Shown: positions 5,992 to 7,011 of the stretch, one piece after another
Numbering within the stretch: the first letter of the stretch is position 1
Layout of the letters: every line of letters begins with the position of its first letter
DNA from: Alphaproteobacteria bacterium
GTDB taxonomy: Bacteria; Pseudomonadota; Alphaproteobacteria; Micavibrionales; Micavibrionaceae
Direction: 5' to 3'
NCBI GenBank assembly: GCA_016763095.1
Contig: JAESUK010000019.1
Coordinates: forward strand, 1 to 7,011
DNA length: 7,011 nt
The notes under the pieces: generated by a model
Databases searched by the model: none
What the model was told of the DNA's origin: nothing
What the model saw: only the letters and a program-made list of their open reading frames with translations
Made by a program: the position numbers and the translations under genes

Positions 5992-6883
5992 ATAATTCCA
6001 TCATTAAACATCGTCCTGATCCTCCACCATAATGTTCTATGGTGGGAATATCGGTTCCAATGATCGCGCGCATATGCGTAAGAATTTGCTCTGTTTGCTC
6101 TGGGCGTAATGCCAATTGACCCGCTTTCGACATTGCGAGAACCTTGTGCCCGTCGCCATCCACAACTTCCAAAGAATTTCCACAAAACGCCTTCAACTGG
6201 TTATTATCAAACTCAACAACTGTTTTATGCGTTTCTTGTAACTGCCCCACAATACGGATACGGTCTTCTGGTTCGATACACTCAGAGCATATACCAACAT
6301 AATCCGTACCAATATGCATAACTAAATCAGTATGATATACAGGATCACCTGTATGAGCATGAGTATTAAACATCATGAGTTGATAACCACGATCATCTGC
6401 CCAGCGCTGAGCTAATTCAGGGTTACTCCTTAGGGAATGGGTCATATAAACAATTTTATTAATATGATCCATGACAAGCGATCCCGTGCTTTCCAACGCT
6501 TTGCCATTCTTTTCCTCACCTCTAAGATCAAGCGCTAAATTATAATATTGTTCAAGCTTATCCGTAATACGCGGAATGCGTTCTGCACTTCTATTGGCAT
6601 TCAACATTGGATACAAAACGAGATTACCAAAAGGATCTGTAGAAGCCCAGTTTGGAAATATATGATCTGGACACCCTTCTATCCCTTGAAAAGTTGTGAC
6701 AGTCACGCCATGGGATACCAAACAATCTCGATATGCTCTAAATTCATTCAACGCTTTTTCCAAAGTTTTCTCATGAGATTCGTGTTCATCTACTTGATAA
6801 ACATTAGTCTCCTGCGTCTCAGGATTAAGATAAAATTCTTTCGGTTCTATCATCAAAATATGATTAGTGCTTTGTCTTGTCAT
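5987..6883 (-). CDS. ctlX: CtlX-type citrulline/guanidino hydrolase (pentein superfamily)
   Basis: This 298-residue enzyme belongs to the arginine deiminase/amidinotransferase (pentein) superfamily and most resembles CtlX, linked to citrulline use. It probably hydrolyses the guanidino or ureido group of an arginine-derived compound in the cytosol. Numbered from the chosen start: ILMIEPKEFYLNPETQETN (9-27); PDHIFPNW (72-79); ESTGSLV (131-137), with the substrate Glu; YHTDLVMHIG (183-192), with the catalytic His (H184); and GGGSGRC (286-292), with the nucleophile Cys (C292). The family usually reads PDxxFPNNW, EGTGS and YHTN, so three small substitutions occur around the active site. I chose ATG 6883: the family normally begins just before the LMIxPxxF strand, and TGGA lies 6 nt upstream. 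ATG 6928 is in frame but would add 15 residues encoded entirely within the upstream gene. The start overlaps the end of that gene by 20 nt, suggesting coupling. Confidence 0.88.
   Translation of the reverse strand: MTRQSTNHILMIEPKEFYLNPETQETNVYQVDEHESHEKTLEKALNEFRAYRDCLVSHGVTVTTFQGIEGCPDHIFPNWASTDPFGNLVLYPMLNANRSAERIPRITDKLEQYYNLALDLRGEEKNGKALESTGSLVMDHINKIVYMTHSLRSNPELAQRWADDRGYQLMMFNTHAHTGDPVYHTDLVMHIGTDYVGICSECIEPEDRIRIVGQLQETHKTVVEFDNNQLKAFCGNSLEVVDGDGHKVLAMSKAGQLALRPEQTEQILTHMRAIIGTDIPTIEHYGGGSGRCLMMELF
6024..6045. repeat. 8-bp inverted repeat inside the 3' end of ctlX
   Basis: CCACCATA (6024-6031) and TATGGTGG (6038-6045) are perfect reverse complements around a 6-nt loop. They lie in the codons around the ctlX GGGSGRC motif and about 40 bp past the methyltransferase stop. 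No T-run follows on either strand. The coding constraint for repeated glycine may explain it. It could also slow read-through from the plus-strand unit. Confidence 0.3.
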
Positions 6884-7011
6884 GTTTTTTCCAGAAATAA
6901 GATAGATAGCTCCCCCATGTTCCGACATCCATCCAGATTAAATCAACGGGGGCACACTTTATTATCTCACTTTTCTCTAATATTTCATAGTCAAAGGAGA
7001 CTGGATCAATC
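6864..7011 (-). CDS. C-terminal end of a mannose-1-phosphate guanylyltransferase-like nucleotidyltransferase (partial)
   Basis: The minus strand is open from the right edge (7011) to a TAA at 6866-6864, giving 48 residues. They contain VSFDYEILEKSE followed by APVDLIWMDVGTWGSY. This matches the end of the nucleotidyltransferase domain of mannose-1-phosphate guanylyltransferases, typically S-x-DY-x-x-MEK then a W-x-DVG-x-W signature. These enzymes make GDP-mannose from mannose-1-phosphate and GTP for surface polysaccharides. The protein stops about 15 residues after the signature, so it lacks the cupin phosphomannose isomerase domain found in two-domain ManC proteins. The exact sugar and nucleotide cannot be told from this fragment. 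Its last codons overlap the ctlX start by 20 nt in another frame, so the two genes are very likely cotranscribed in the order nucleotidyltransferase, ctlX. Confidence 0.75.
   Translation of the reverse strand, partial: IDPVSFDYEILEKSEIIKCAPVDLIWMDVGTWGSYLSYFWKKHDKTKH

Noticed and set aside
5934..6185. 83-codon minus-strand open frame across the convergent gene ends
   Set aside because: It overlaps the ctlX catalytic Cys region in another frame and has no recognisable domain.
5987..6928. ctlX starting at the upstream ATG at 6928
   Set aside because: The extra 15 residues are not typical of the family, the spacing to a ribosome binding site is too short, and the region codes in another frame for the nucleotidyltransferase C-terminus.
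1..7011. Mobile element, CRISPR array, tRNA or attachment site
   Set aside because: No transposase or integrase, regularly spaced repeats, tRNA cloverleaf or long direct repeats were found on reading both strands.

Overview
The window looks like chromosomal DNA of a fairly AT-rich proteobacterium, most likely an alphaproteobacterium. This rests on protein style only: a fused MnmC, a Dcp/OpdA-type M3 peptidase, and an XRE repressor head of the kind common in alphaproteobacteria. There is no rRNA or tRNA gene to fix the taxon. No transposase, integrase, CRISPR array, tRNA or phage gene was seen.

Left part (1-3923): a possible lysine-rich C-terminal tail of a plus-strand gene enters at the left edge (1-51). 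It faces mnmC (minus strand, 84-1814), a bifunctional tRNA wobble-uridine modification enzyme. A 54-bp divergent spacer separates mnmC from a 684-residue M3 zinc metallopeptidase (1869-3923, plus strand). Both genes are housekeeping.

Middle part (3924-5982): a 254-bp very AT-rich spacer carries a hairpin, a weak terminator-like structure, a 10-bp inverted repeat and a good sigma70-like promoter. It precedes a two-gene plus-strand unit: an XRE helix-turn-helix regulator with a C-terminal ligand-sensor-like domain (4178-4852), then, 77 bp later, an EgtD-like SAM-dependent methyltransferase (4930-5982). The methyltransferase keeps the SAM loop and several EgtD substrate-pocket positions. It appears to have lost the glutamate that EgtD uses to hold the histidine imidazole, so its substrate may not be histidine. 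This regulator-enzyme pair is the least explained part of the window.

Right part (5987-7011): the methyltransferase converges, with only 4 bp between stop codons, on a CtlX-type pentein hydrolase (minus strand, 5987-6883). The start of ctlX overlaps the end of an upstream minus-strand gene that runs off the right edge. The 48 visible residues of that gene carry the C-terminal signature of a mannose-1-phosphate guanylyltransferase/sugar nucleotidyltransferase.

How the genes may work together: mnmC and the peptidase are unrelated housekeeping functions sharing a divergent promoter region. The regulator probably controls itself and the methyltransferase, possibly in response to a small ligand. 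The nucleotidyltransferase and ctlX are probably cotranscribed and translationally coupled. No direct metabolic link between the methyltransferase and CtlX can be shown from sequence, although both belong to families that act on amino acids.
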